Assembly: GCA_035294265.1 (NCBI GenBank)
Contig: DATGLK010000010.1
Location: 62,001 to 126,000 of the forward strand
Direction: 5' to 3'
Length of the DNA: 64,000 nt
From: Candidatus Binataceae bacterium
Lineage (GTDB): Bacteria > Desulfobacterota > Binatia > Binatales > Binataceae
Below, piece by piece: positions 17,466-25,432 of the stretch. The position numbers and the translations under genes were made by a program. Numbering within the stretch: position 1 is the first letter of the stretch; every line of letters begins with the position of its first letter. Below the pieces are notes generated by a model. It was not told where the DNA came from and made no database searches. It saw only the letters and a program-made list of their open reading frames with translations.

Positions 17466-17969
17466 ATGGCCGGCGCCGAGACCAACAAGATTCGCGGATT
17501 GCATCATCACGCCTATCGCACGCGCGATTCCGAGGCGACGCGACGCTTCTATGAAGAGGTGCTGGGGCTGCCGCTTATCGCCTCCTTCATCGAGGACGGA
17601 GTGCGCACCGGCAGCGAGCAGCGCTATCTGCACACCTTCTTCGAGATGGGCGACGGCAGTTGTCTAGCCTTCTTCGAAGTGGAGGGCGATACCACCGCCG
17701 ACGCCCCACCAGCGCCCCTGGGGCACCATGTCGCGCTGGAAGTCGGAGGCGAAGCGGTCTTCGATGAATACCTCGCTCGGGTGCGCCAACATGGTCTAGA
17801 ACCCCGGGTGATCCATCACGGCTACTGCAAATCGCTCTACATCAACGACCCCAACGGGCTGCGGGTCGAGCTCACCACGCGGGTGCCGGAAACCGCGGCG
17901 ATCATGGCCCAGGAACGCACCCGCGCCCACGAGCAACTGGAGCAATGGCGAAGCAGCTTGCGCAGATAA
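17466..17969 (+). CDS. VOC-family protein (glyoxalase/dioxygenase fold)
   Basis: Metal-binding VOC superfamily protein of 167 residues. It has the paired beta-alpha-beta-beta-beta layout: GLHHHAYRTRDSEATRRFYEEVLGLP at the N-terminus (His ligand near HHHAYRT), a central CLAFFEVEG and GHHVALEV (second His), and a C-terminal SLYINDPNGLRVELTT with Glu as third ligand. That His-His-Glu set is typical of extradiol dioxygenases and glyoxalase I. The strong AGGAGGAG site points to ATG 17466 rather than the ATG at 17442, which lies upstream of it. No substrate indicated by neighbours. Confidence 0.85.
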   Translation: MAGAETNKIRGLHHHAYRTRDSEATRRFYEEVLGLPLIASFIEDGVRTGSEQRYLHTFFEMGDGSCLAFFEVEGDTTADAPPAPLGHHVALEVGGEAVFDEYLARVRQHGLEPRVIHHGYCKSLYINDPNGLRVELTTRVPETAAIMAQERTRAHEQLEQWRSSLRR

Positions 17970-18040
17970 CGATCGCGGCGCACCTCGTTGCCGAGCAGGG
18001 CCCGGCGGGGTAGGCTGAATCAGCGTTTTTGCTTCGCCAA

Positions 18041-18358
18041 ATGTTGCCCCGTCCAGCCACAAAAGTCCCGACCACGCTGGCCCTGCTGATGGCTGCGCTG
18101 CTTTTGGGGGCGCAATTGGTGGCTTTGGGGCACTACGATGGGCAACCATCCGGGTCCAGGGCGGCTGCCCAAATCGCCGCCGACGCCGGTTTGTGCCCGC
18201 TCTGCCTATTGGCGTTTCATTCGCCCACCAGTTCTGCCCCACCCGTCACGACCGCAGGATGGTTGCGCCAAGGTGAGATCGCCCCCATCCCTCGCCCCGT
18301 CTTTCCGCGCCGCCCCGAGCTTGGCTTGGCGCTGACCCGGGCGCCTCCGCTGTCCTAA
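18041..18358 (+). CDS. Small exported Cys-pair protein (DUF2946-like)
   Basis: Protein of 105 residues with an N-terminal membrane or signal segment (TLALLMAALLLGAQLVALG), then DAGLCPLCLLAFHSPTS, a CxxC followed by His that resembles the metal-binding centre of small DUF2946-type proteins found beside metal-uptake and TonB genes. The C-terminal third is Pro/Arg-rich. ATG 18041 is chosen over TTG 18029. The ExbB-ExbD-TonB operon follows on the same strand after about 200 bases, so a role in metal or cofactor acquisition at the envelope is plausible but unproven. Confidence 0.5.
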   Translation: MLPRPATKVPTTLALLMAALLLGAQLVALGHYDGQPSGSRAAAQIAADAGLCPLCLLAFHSPTSSAPPVTTAGWLRQGEIAPIPRPVFPRRPELGLALTRAPPLS

Positions 18359-18460
18359 GCGCCTGTAGCTCTTATCTGCACCGATCGAAGCGCGGCCGGC
18401 GACTTTCCGCCGCGGATAACCGTCACCAATCCTGTGACGTAGGGCAGGAGCGAGTGCAAA

Positions 18461-18577
18461 ATGTCAGTTGATACCCAAGCTCAAGAGTACCAATCGGAAG
18501 TAAACCAGGGCGTGTACCGTCCAGGCGTCACCCTTTTCGGTGGATTCCAAATTGATTTCAGGGGCGCCGCGCGATGA
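18461..18577 (+). CDS. 38-residue small ORF translationally coupled to exbB
   Basis: ATG 18461 preceded by AGGGCAGGAG (18441-18450, with CGAGTGCAAA between) opens a 38-codon frame beginning MSVDTQAQEYQSEV and ending QIDFRGAAR. Its TGA overlaps the exbB start as ATGA. A purine-rich ribosome site, sensible composition and exact stop-start coupling argue for translation. I do not recognise the sequence; the C-terminal GVTLFGGFQIDF has a membrane-strand feel. It could be a true small component of the TonB system or a leader that couples translation of exbB. Confidence 0.5.
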   Translation: MSVDTQAQEYQSEVNQGVYRPGVTLFGGFQIDFRGAAR

Positions 18578-19260
18578 ATGAAGTAAGAGGCGCGTGGGAA
18601 GCGTTGCGTCTGGGCGGACCGATGGTCTACCCGCTGCTGGTGCTGGGGATCCTGGCCCTGATCATCATCCTGGACCGCGCCGTGGTCTACGTTCGCTGCC
18701 TGCGGCTGCCGGAAGATCTGGCCCGCCTGGTAGAAACCTACGGCTTTTCATGGAGCGAATTGGAAACCCGCCTCCAGCGCCTGGGACCGGCCAATGCTTA
18801 TGGCCGCTTCCTGTCGGTGATAGCCGAGCATCGCGCCCAGCCCGCGTGGTGGGTCGAATCGCGCGCCAACGACGAGGCCGGGGTGGTGGAAAAGGTCCTT
18901 GGTCGCGGCTTGTGGCTGTTGGAAACCGTAGTTACTGCCGCTCCCTTGATGGGCCTGTTCGGGACCATTACAGGCATGATGCAGGCCTTCAACGTAATCG
19001 GCGCCGCAGGCTTGGTGGCACCCCACGAGGTCACCGCCGGCGTCGCACAGGCCCTGATCGCGACCGCCCTAGGGCTGCTTATCGCGATCTTGGCCTTGTT
19101 CGGCTTCAATCTCTTTTCGCGAATGCAATCGCAGGCCTTGGATCGGATGGAGCGCTTGGGTTCTAAACTTATCGATCACATGCGCTTGGATGAGAATCTG
19201 GTCGAGCCTACGGCCACGCATCTGGAGCGGGCTGCCGGTCAGGCCGCGGGTGGACGATGA
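18574..19260 (+). CDS. exbB: ExbB/TolQ/MotA-family proton channel protein
   Basis: Inner-membrane proton-channel subunit that energises TonB. The 228 residues show three hydrophobic segments: PLLVLGILALIIILDRAVVYV near the N-terminus, LLETVVTAAPLMGLFGTITGMM in the middle, and ATALGLLIAILALFGFNLF. The conserved LGLLGTVxGMxxaF signature appears as MGLFGTITGMMQAFNVIG and the third helix contains GVAQALIATALGLLIAI. It overlaps the upstream small ORF by 4 nt and exbD by 4 nt. ExbB is favoured over TolQ because tonB follows directly, with no tolA, tolB or pal nearby. Confidence 0.92.
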   Translation: MNEVRGAWEALRLGGPMVYPLLVLGILALIIILDRAVVYVRCLRLPEDLARLVETYGFSWSELETRLQRLGPANAYGRFLSVIAEHRAQPAWWVESRANDEAGVVEKVLGRGLWLLETVVTAAPLMGLFGTITGMMQAFNVIGAAGLVAPHEVTAGVAQALIATALGLLIAILALFGFNLFSRMQSQALDRMERLGSKLIDHMRLDENLVEPTATHLERAAGQAAGGR

Positions 19261-19655
19261 AAATTCGCCGCTCGCGCACTTACCGCCGCGGCCGCATCGA
19301 GATCATTCCCATGATCGACGTGATGTTCTTTTTGTTGGTGACCTTCATGCTCGCTTCGCTTTCGATGCAAACCCTCAACGCGGTAAACGTCAACCTACCC
19401 GCCGGCGCGGCGCAAAGCCTGGAGAGCAAGGAACCGGTCACGCTGACGATAACCCAGGATCGCAAGCTGTTCGTGGATAAACTGCCGGTGACGCTGGCGA
19501 CCCTGGCGGCCGCGCTCAGCGCCCGGCTGGGGGGACAGCAGGCGCTGATCGTCAACGCCGACAGCGAAGCGCCCGACGGCTTGGTAGTCGAGGCGATGCT
19601 GGAAGCGCAGCATGCCGGGGTCCAGCACTTTCAAATCGCGGTCAAGCGACAGTGA
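19257..19655 (+). CDS. exbD: ExbD/TolR-family biopolymer transport protein
   Basis: Single-span inner-membrane protein of 132 residues. A basic N-terminus (KIRRSRTYRRGRIE) leads into the membrane helix IIPMIDVMFFLLVTFMLASL, which holds the conserved protonatable Asp in MIDVMFFLL. The periplasmic part has the usual strand pattern (VTLTITQDRKLFVDK, ALIVNADSEAPDGLVVEAM). Works with ExbB to harness the proton gradient for TonB. Overlaps both neighbours by 4 nt. Confidence 0.92.
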   Translation: MKIRRSRTYRRGRIEIIPMIDVMFFLLVTFMLASLSMQTLNAVNVNLPAGAAQSLESKEPVTLTITQDRKLFVDKLPVTLATLAAALSARLGGQQALIVNADSEAPDGLVVEAMLEAQHAGVQHFQIAVKRQ

Positions 19656-20392
19656 ACGCAACCCTCCATCCGCGGCTACTGGGCGATTTCGACCATCCCT
19701 GGCGGCGTTTTCCGGCGATTTTCCTGGTCGCGCTAGCCCTGTGGCTGCTGGTTTTGGCGACTTTCACGCGGGTGTTGCAATGGCGTCCGCCTCCTCCGCC
19801 CGTCATGCCGATTGATGCCCGCTTGATCGAACTCCCTCCGGCCGCAGGCCTGCAAGGCGGTCCGGCCGCGGCGGCGCTACCGGCCGCTCATCCAGCGCCC
19901 AAGCCCCTGCCAGTGGTCAAGCCCAAGCCGATTGTACATCATCGCTTGGTACACCATCCGATTCATCGCCGAAGAGAGGCCGCACCAGTTCCGTCTAAAA
20001 GCGAGCCCGCCCCGACTAATCCGTCGCCAGGAGCCGCGAGTGCTCGACCTGGGTCTGCCAAACCGACCGCTGCCGGCATTGCGGGCGGCAGCGGCGTCGG
20101 CCATGGCGCGGGCGTGGGTAGTGATGCCGCGGGGGCGCGGGCGCTCTATGCACCGATGCCGACGATCCCTGACGATCTGCGCGAAAATCCGCTGAACACG
20201 GTCGCGATCGCGGCTTTCGAGGTAGGTCCCGATGGCAGCACCCAAGTCCGCCTAATCCAGGCGACCACCCTCCCACGTTTGAACTACATCCTGCTGCAGA
20301 CCTTGCGCCAGTGGCGGTTTTTCCCCGCGGTCAGAAAGGGTAAGCCGGTGAGCTCCGAATTTCAGGTCCGCATTCCGATCTCGATCCAATAG
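19652..20392 (+). CDS. tonB: TonB-like energy transducer
   Basis: Protein of 246 residues that would transmit ExbBD energy to outer-membrane receptors. An N-terminal membrane helix (FLVALALWLLVLATFTRVL, about 25-45) is followed by a Pro- and Lys-rich stretch (HPAPKPLPVVKPKPI, then KSEPAPTNPSPGA), the hallmark spacer of TonB. The C-terminal domain (about 165-246) has DLRENPLNTVAIAAFEVGPDG, TLPRLNYILLQTLRQWRFFPA and VSSEFQVRIPISIQ. The GTG start overlaps the exbD stop. No TonB-dependent receptor gene is in the window, so the cargo is unknown. Confidence 0.85.
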   Translation: MNATLHPRLLGDFDHPWRRFPAIFLVALALWLLVLATFTRVLQWRPPPPPVMPIDARLIELPPAAGLQGGPAAAALPAAHPAPKPLPVVKPKPIVHHRLVHHPIHRRREAAPVPSKSEPAPTNPSPGAASARPGSAKPTAAGIAGGSGVGHGAGVGSDAAGARALYAPMPTIPDDLRENPLNTVAIAAFEVGPDGSTQVRLIQATTLPRLNYILLQTLRQWRFFPAVRKGKPVSSEFQVRIPISIQ

Positions 20393-20459
20393 CCATTTTT
20401 GGCGCTAGATGTGGAGTCCTAACAAGCAAAATTCGGGTCGACGACCGCCGCGCGATGGC

Positions 20460-20488
20460 TTGACTTAGCGCAGGCCTCGTCGGATCAT
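20460..20488 (+). promoter_or_regulatory. Predicted sigma-70-type promoter of the leucine operon
   Basis: TTGACT (20460-20465), a 17-bp spacer and GATCAT (20483-20488) give 5 of 6 and 4 of 6 consensus matches at optimal spacing. Transcription would begin about 20495, at or one base before the leader-peptide ATG (20496), which implies a leaderless leader mRNA. Prediction only. Confidence 0.4.
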
Positions 20489-20495
20489 TGACACC

Positions 20496-20579
20496 ATGTT
20501 ACTGAACCTGCTCCTTACCTTGCTTCTGGGCCTGGGCCTTATTCAGGCCTACGCCGCGGGCGCAACGGAGCGGGGCTGA
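20496..20579 (+). CDS. leuL: Leucine-rich leader peptide of the leuA operon (leuL-like)
   Basis: A 27-codon ORF, MLLNLLLTLLLGLGL followed by IQAYAAGATERG, with ten Leu codons among the first fifteen (TTA, CTG, CTG, CTC, CTT, TTG, CTT, CTG, CTG, CTT). It ends 21 bases before a strong intrinsic terminator and 115 bases before leuA. This is the layout of amino-acid attenuation: ribosomes stall on the Leu run when charged tRNA-Leu is scarce and disfavour the terminator. Mixed synonymous codons are used. No Shine-Dalgarno lies before the ATG, in line with the predicted promoter start. A hydrophobic small membrane protein is the alternative, less likely given the context. Confidence 0.8.
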   Translation: MLLNLLLTLLLGLGLIQAYAAGATERG

Positions 20580-20600
20580 CCAACGGCTCAAGCACTGTGA

Positions 20601-20648
20601 AACGTCCCCGGCGGCGGGCCCAGCCAAGCCGCCGGGGACGTTTTTTTT
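20601..20648 (+). terminator. Attenuator: intrinsic terminator between leader peptide and leuA
   Basis: A perfect 15-bp stem (20601-20615 with 20628-20642), a 12-nt loop and a run of eight T (20641-20648) form a textbook Rho-independent terminator inside the leuA leader. An alternative pairing exists: leader bases 20552-20560 (just after the Leu codons) can pair with 20607-20616 of the terminator's left arm with one bulged G, a plausible antiterminator that would form when a ribosome stalls on the Leu run. Confidence 0.88.
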
Positions 20649-20694
20649 GGCCTGGCGCTGGGTTCCCTGCCGGTACAAGACAGGAAATGGCGCG

Positions 20695-22251
20695 ATGACA
20701 AACCAACCTGCTGAAGACTACGTCCGAATCTTCGATACCACCCTGCGCGACGGCGAGCAGTCGCCCGGCGCGACCATGAACGTAGGCGAAAAGGTCGCGA
20801 TCGCCCGCCAGCTCGAGCGCCTGGGCGTGGACGTGATCGAGGCCGGCTTCGCCGCTTCCTCAGAGGGCGATTTTGAATCGGTGCGCAAGGTCGCCGAGGC
20901 GGTCAGCCGACCGGTGGTGCTAAGCTTGGCGCGCACCCGCAAGGGCGACATCGAACGTGCCCTGCGTGCGGTGGCCGACGCACGCAACCCAGGGCTTCAC
21001 CTTTTTTTGGCTACCTCGGATATTCATCTGAAATACAAACTTCAGATGAATCGCGAAGAAGTCCTGACCACGGCGGTGTGGGCGGTGAGCGCCGCGCGTC
21101 ATCACCTGAGCCATATTGAATTTTCCTGCGAGGATGCCTCGCGCAGCGACTGGGATTATCTGGTCAGCGTGGTGCGCGAGGTAATCGCGGCCGGCGCCAC
21201 GATTATTAACCTGCCCGACACCACCGGTCACGCGATTCCCGAGGAATACGGGCGGATGTTCGCCTATGTGCGCGCACATGTGCGCGACTGCGACAAGGTT
21301 CGCTGGAGCGCCCATTGCCATAACGATTTAGGGCTGGCGGTGGCCAATTCGCTGGCTGCCATCGGCAACGGTGCGCGTCAGATCGAATGCACTATCAATG
21401 GCATCGGCGAACGCGCCGGCAACACCGCGATGGAAGAGGTGGCGATGGCGCTTAAGACTCGCCACGATCTCTACGGGGTTCAGACCCGCCTGGACACCCG
21501 TCAGATCTACCCCGCCTCTCGTCTGCTCGCGCAGGTCATCGGGCAGATGATACCGGCCAACAAACCGATCGTGGGTGACAACGCCTTTGCTCACGAAGCC
21601 GGCATCCACCAGGACGGGGTGCTTAAGCACAAACTGACCTACGAAATCATGCGTCCCGAGGAGATTGGTATCCCTTCCAATAAGCTGGTCTTGGGCAAAC
21701 ATTCGGGTCGCCACGCCTTCACGGATCGACTCAAGCAGCTGGGAGTTGACACTCAGACGCTCGACCTCAACAAGGCATTCGCCGACTTCAAAGCCCTGTG
21801 TGATAAAAAAAAGGTGGTGTACGACGACGATATCCTGGCATTGGTGACCGAGGAAACCCGGCGCGGCGCGGAGTACTACGAACTTTTGGAACTCTTCGCG
21901 CAAGCGGGCAAGGGTGCGGCGCCGCAGGCCGAGGTCAAGTTGAGAGTGGGCGGCGAGGAAAGGACGGGCAGCGCCAGCGGCGACGGCATGGTGGATGCCT
22001 GCTATAAGGCGATCTATCAAGTGGCCGGGATCCAACCGCAACTCGAACGCTACGCGGTCAAGGCTATCACCGGCGGCACCGACGCCTTGGGCGAGGTCAG
22101 TTGCTTGCTGCGCCAAGGCGACCTGACGGCGGCGGGCCAGGGCGCCCACAGCGATATCGTGCAGGCTAGCGCGCTAGCCCTGGTCAATGCCCTCAACCGC
22201 TTGCGCCTGGGCAGCCGAATCCACCCACAAATTTCCGAGCCGGGGCCGTAA
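20695..22251 (+). CDS. leuA: 2-isopropylmalate synthase
   Basis: First committed step of leucine synthesis: condenses acetyl-CoA with 2-oxoisovalerate. The 518-residue protein has the catalytic barrel (RIFDTTLRDGEQSPGATM at residues 10-27, AHCHNDLGLAVANS, GERAGNTAMEEV, NAFAHEAGIHQDGV) and a C-terminal regulatory domain from about residue 400 that normally binds leucine. ATG 20695 follows a CAGGAAA ribosome site; an upstream TTG at 20647 would start inside the terminator's T-run. Expression should be controlled by the upstream leucine attenuator. leuB follows after 162 nt. Confidence 0.97.
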   Translation: MTNQPAEDYVRIFDTTLRDGEQSPGATMNVGEKVAIARQLERLGVDVIEAGFAASSEGDFESVRKVAEAVSRPVVLSLARTRKGDIERALRAVADARNPGLHLFLATSDIHLKYKLQMNREEVLTTAVWAVSAARHHLSHIEFSCEDASRSDWDYLVSVVREVIAAGATIINLPDTTGHAIPEEYGRMFAYVRAHVRDCDKVRWSAHCHNDLGLAVANSLAAIGNGARQIECTINGIGERAGNTAMEEVAMALKTRHDLYGVQTRLDTRQIYPASRLLAQVIGQMIPANKPIVGDNAFAHEAGIHQDGVLKHKLTYEIMRPEEIGIPSNKLVLGKHSGRHAFTDRLKQLGVDTQTLDLNKAFADFKALCDKKKVVYDDDILALVTEETRRGAEYYELLELFAQAGKGAAPQAEVKLRVGGEERTGSASGDGMVDACYKAIYQVAGIQPQLERYAVKAITGGTDALGEVSCLLRQGDLTAAGQGAHSDIVQASALALVNALNRLRLGSRIHPQISEPGP

Positions 22252-22413
22252 TCAGGGCAAAAGCTTGCCGTACCCACAGGGTTGGGGTAGTCGTAGCGGA
22301 TACTGCGATGGAGGGTGATCGATAAGCGCTGCCAGAATTCCTTCGCCACGGCGCGGCTGCTTTTCCCAACCGTGATCGAATAGCGAACGAAGTTCAACCT
22401 TGTCGTCTAACAG

Positions 22414-23523
22414 ATGGCTTACAACATACTGGTGTTAAGGGGCGACGGTATCGGACCCGAAGTCGTCGCCGAAGCGTTACAGATTCTCAAGACCGTAGCC
22501 CGGCAGTCGGCGCTGGAGCTGGAGTTTCACGACGCGTTGGCGGGCGGGGCCTCGCTGGACGCCCACGGGGTACCACTGCGCGAGGACGTACTGAAAGCCG
22601 CCCGCGACAGCGATGCGGTCTTGCTCGGCGCGGTAGGCGGCCCAAAGTGGGACAATCCCAATTCCGAGCAGCGGCCCGAGCAGGCCTTGCTCGCGCTGCG
22701 TAAGGGGCTCAATCTGTACGCCAACCTGCGGCCGATTAAACCGATTCGCGAGTTGATCCCGGCCTCGCCACTGAAGCCCGAAATAATTAACAACGTCGAT
22801 CTGGTGGTGGTGCGCGAATTAACCAGCGGCCTGTACTTCGGCCAGCCTAGCGAACGGCGCACGGGCGCAGCCGGCCGCGAGGCAGTCGATACCCTGTACT
22901 ACAACGAGCAGGAAATAGCCCAGGTGGTGCGCTTCAGCTTCGAACTGGCGCGTACGCGACGCAAGCGGCTGACTTCGGTGGATAAAGCCAACATCCTGTC
23001 CACCTCGCGGCTATGGCGCGAAGTGACCACGGAAATCGCACGGGATTTTTCCGACGTGACACTTGAGCACGTGCTGGTGGATTCGATGTCGATGCATCTC
23101 ATCCGCCGGCCTCGCGACTTCGACGTGGTGGTCACGGAAAACATGTTCGGCGATATCCTCACCGACGAAGCCTCGATGCTGGCGGGCTCGATGGGTCTGC
23201 TGCCCTCGGCCTCGCTGGGCGAAGAGACCAACAGTGCCGGCTTTCGCCAGGGGCTGTACGAACCCATTCACGGCACCGCTCCCGACATTGCTGGGCGCGA
23301 TAAAGCCAATCCGCTGGCGGCGATCCTGTCGGCCGCGATGTTGCTGGAGCATTCACTAGGGCTGCGCTCGGAGGCCGAACGCATCGCGCAGGCGGTCGAG
23401 GCGGTGGTACGCGAAGGTTACCGCACTCCGGATATCGCCGCGCCCGGAACCAAGCCAGTGGGTTGCAAAGCAATGGGCCGGTTGGTACGCGAGCGAATCG
23501 AGAACCAGGAAGCGGGGGCCTGA
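22414..23523 (+). CDS. leuB: 3-isopropylmalate dehydrogenase
   Basis: NAD-dependent oxidative decarboxylase of leucine synthesis, 369 residues. Seen: ILVLRGDGIGPEVVAEAL at the N-terminus, the substrate loop ANLRPIKP, ELTSGLYFGQPSERR, the catalytic Lys in TSVDKANIL, DSMSMHLIRRPRDFDVVVTENMFGDILTDEAS with its metal-binding Asp residues, and YEPIHGTAPDIAGRDKANP, the NAD-binding end. leuC and leuD (isopropylmalate isomerase) are not in the window. The stop codon overlaps the next gene by one base. Confidence 0.97.
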   Translation: MAYNILVLRGDGIGPEVVAEALQILKTVARQSALELEFHDALAGGASLDAHGVPLREDVLKAARDSDAVLLGAVGGPKWDNPNSEQRPEQALLALRKGLNLYANLRPIKPIRELIPASPLKPEIINNVDLVVVRELTSGLYFGQPSERRTGAAGREAVDTLYYNEQEIAQVVRFSFELARTRRKRLTSVDKANILSTSRLWREVTTEIARDFSDVTLEHVLVDSMSMHLIRRPRDFDVVVTENMFGDILTDEASMLAGSMGLLPSASLGEETNSAGFRQGLYEPIHGTAPDIAGRDKANPLAAILSAAMLLEHSLGLRSEAERIAQAVEAVVREGYRTPDIAAPGTKPVGCKAMGRLVRERIENQEAGA

Positions 23524-24494
23524 TGGCACCGCAGGGCGAGGCTGGCCGGCGTTTGGCTGTGGTGGGTGCCTCGGGTTCGTTGGGCACCCAACTGTTGGAG
23601 CTGATTGAAGAGCGCGCCCTGCCCTATCGCGAACTGGCACTGTATCGGGCCGAACCGCTTGGCGAGGACAGCGTTCAAGTGGCGGGCACCCATCATCGCT
23701 TGCAAAAGCTTGAGTCGGGTGCCGAACTGTCCGACTTCGATCTGGTCTTCCTGGCCACACCGCGCGCCGCCGCACAGCAGTTGGCGGGCGACATCGCGGG
23801 TCCGGTAGTGATCGACCTGAGTTCCCACGAACTGCCCCCCGCAGCCGCGCCATTGCTGGCGCCGGGCTTTGTCGCACGCGAGCAAGTACGCACACTGGCG
23901 GCGCGAAAGCTGGTCCACGTCCCACATCCTGTCGCCTTAGCCCTAGCCACTATTTGGCGCGCGCTTGAACAACCTTCGTTTCTTTCGGCTACAGCGCTAC
24001 TTAGTGCCTCGGTGCGAGGCCGCGACACGGTCAAGGACCTAGTCCAGCAATCGGCCGATTTACTCAACGGACGGCTGGATCTGGCCGACAGCGAAGTTCA
24101 GTTCGGTTTCAACGCCTCGCCCTTCGGCACTCCCGCACTGGCAGGTGCTTTGCTGGCGCAAACCGCTCGGCTATTGGGGTCGCCGCCCGCGCTCGCCCTG
24201 CACTTGGTACGCATTCCGATTTTGCACGGGGTGGGGCTGGCGGTCACCGCGCCGCCGGATACTGACGTCCGCGCCTGGCCGCAGCGGCTGCGCGCGGCGG
24301 CGGGCGTGTTGCTGGTCGAAGAAGAGCCAGCCCTGTCGGTGATCGATGCGATCGGACAGGAAGCCCTCCTGGTAAGCCTGCATCCAGCCGCCAGCGGACC
24401 GGGTTTGTGGTGTGTGATGGACAACGCTCGCAGCGCCGCCCTGACCGCCTTGTGGATCGCCGAATGCCTGTCGGCGGCCGAACCGCTGCATTAG
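23523..24494 (+). CDS. Aspartate-semialdehyde dehydrogenase homologue lacking both catalytic residues (Usg-like)
   Basis: Protein of 323 residues with the Asd fold: N-terminal Rossmann signature AVVGASGSLGTQLLELIEE, FDLVFLATPRAAAQQLAGD, PVVIDLSS, and the C-terminal NASPFGTPALAG and IPILHGVG. Where active enzymes carry the nucleophile in a Pro-Asn-Cys context, this protein reads VPHPVALALATIW, and the usual Gly-His-Ser acid/base motif reads HGVGL. Dehydrogenase activity is therefore not expected. Proteobacteria often encode leuB-asd-usg-truA; here only one homologue stands between leuB and truA and it is the inactive kind. A structural or regulatory role is possible. Start overlaps the leuB stop. 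Confidence 0.8.
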   Translation: MAPQGEAGRRLAVVGASGSLGTQLLELIEERALPYRELALYRAEPLGEDSVQVAGTHHRLQKLESGAELSDFDLVFLATPRAAAQQLAGDIAGPVVIDLSSHELPPAAAPLLAPGFVAREQVRTLAARKLVHVPHPVALALATIWRALEQPSFLSATALLSASVRGRDTVKDLVQQSADLLNGRLDLADSEVQFGFNASPFGTPALAGALLAQTARLLGSPPALALHLVRIPILHGVGLAVTAPPDTDVRAWPQRLRAAAGVLLVEEEPALSVIDAIGQEALLVSLHPAASGPGLWCVMDNARSAALTALWIAECLSAAEPLH

Positions 24495-24508
24495 ATGTCG
24501 CGCCTCTT

Positions 24509-25309
24509 ATGCGGATCCGGCTCGTCCTTGAGTACGACGGTACCGCTTATTGCGGCTGGCAGCTCCAGCGCCCGGGCGAAGACTCGATTCAAGCCCGGCT
24601 GGAGGCCGCACTGGCCCAGCTGTTTGGCCAACCGATTCGAGTGAGCGGAGCGGGACGCACCGACGCCGGCGTGCACGCCTTGGGTCAGGTCGCGGCCTTC
24701 GACGCGCCCCGTCAATGCGAAAGCGCGGAAGTGGCACGCGCGCTCAACGCCTTACTGCCAGCGGATATCTGCGTGCGCGAAGTTCATCCTGCCGCCCCTA
24801 ACTTCGATCCGCGCCGCCACGCCTGGCTGCGGATCTACGAATACCGCATTCTCAATCAGCCCACCCGCTCGGTCTTTGATTATCGCTATACCTGGCATAT
24901 CCGCGAGCCCTTGGACGTGACCGCGATGGCGGCCGCGGCGCGGCAGTTCATCGGCGAGCACGACTTCGCTGCCTTCCGCACCCAGGGCACCCCGGTTCGC
25001 GCCACGGTGCGGCGAATTTACCTTAGCCAATGGAGCGTCGATGGCAGCCGGCTAAGTTATCGGATCGAGGGCAGCAGCTTTTTGCGCCACATGGTTCGCA
25101 CCCTGGTGGCTACGATGGTCCAGATCGGTCGCCATCGGTTGGGACTGGCGGAACTGCAAGCGCTGCTGCGCTCGGGGACACGCGCCCAGGCGCCAGCCGC
25201 GGCACCGGCGAGCGGCCTGTTTTTGATTGGCGTGCGCTACGGACTCAATCCTGGCGGGGGATATGAGCGAGCCTCATCTCGAACGCCTTGGGGCTCATGC
25301 GCGGATTGA
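24509..25309 (+). CDS. truA: tRNA pseudouridine(38-40) synthase
   Basis: Converts uridines 38-40 of tRNA anticodon stems to pseudouridine. The 266-residue protein shows LEYDGTAYCGWQLQ, the catalytic-Asp motif SGAGRTDAGVHALGQVAAFD, PSQRHAWLRIYEYRIL-like segment (RRHAWLRIYEYRIL), and FLRHMVRTLVATMVQIGRH. ATG 24509 is used; it lies 14 bases after the previous stop. The frame could extend upstream into the previous gene, but that would add a non-homologous tail. The C-terminal end (GGGYERASSRTPWGSCAD) is longer than usual. Confidence 0.95.
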   Translation: MRIRLVLEYDGTAYCGWQLQRPGEDSIQARLEAALAQLFGQPIRVSGAGRTDAGVHALGQVAAFDAPRQCESAEVARALNALLPADICVREVHPAAPNFDPRRHAWLRIYEYRILNQPTRSVFDYRYTWHIREPLDVTAMAAAARQFIGEHDFAAFRTQGTPVRATVRRIYLSQWSVDGSRLSYRIEGSSFLRHMVRTLVATMVQIGRHRLGLAELQALLRSGTRAQAPAAAPASGLFLIGVRYGLNPGGGYERASSRTPWGSCAD

Positions 25310-25432
25310 CGCCAACAGCGGAAATTCCCCGCCCAGCGGCCTGAAATCGATGCATCTCCGCTTGAAATTTTTTTTCCGCCCGCTACTCTCGAAGAGTGGA
25401 TCTCGCAGTGAGAATCCGCAAGGAGGAGGATG

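Noticed and set aside
18359-18460. Cobalamin riboswitch ahead of the ExbB/TonB genes
   Set aside because: The conserved B12-box pattern was not found.
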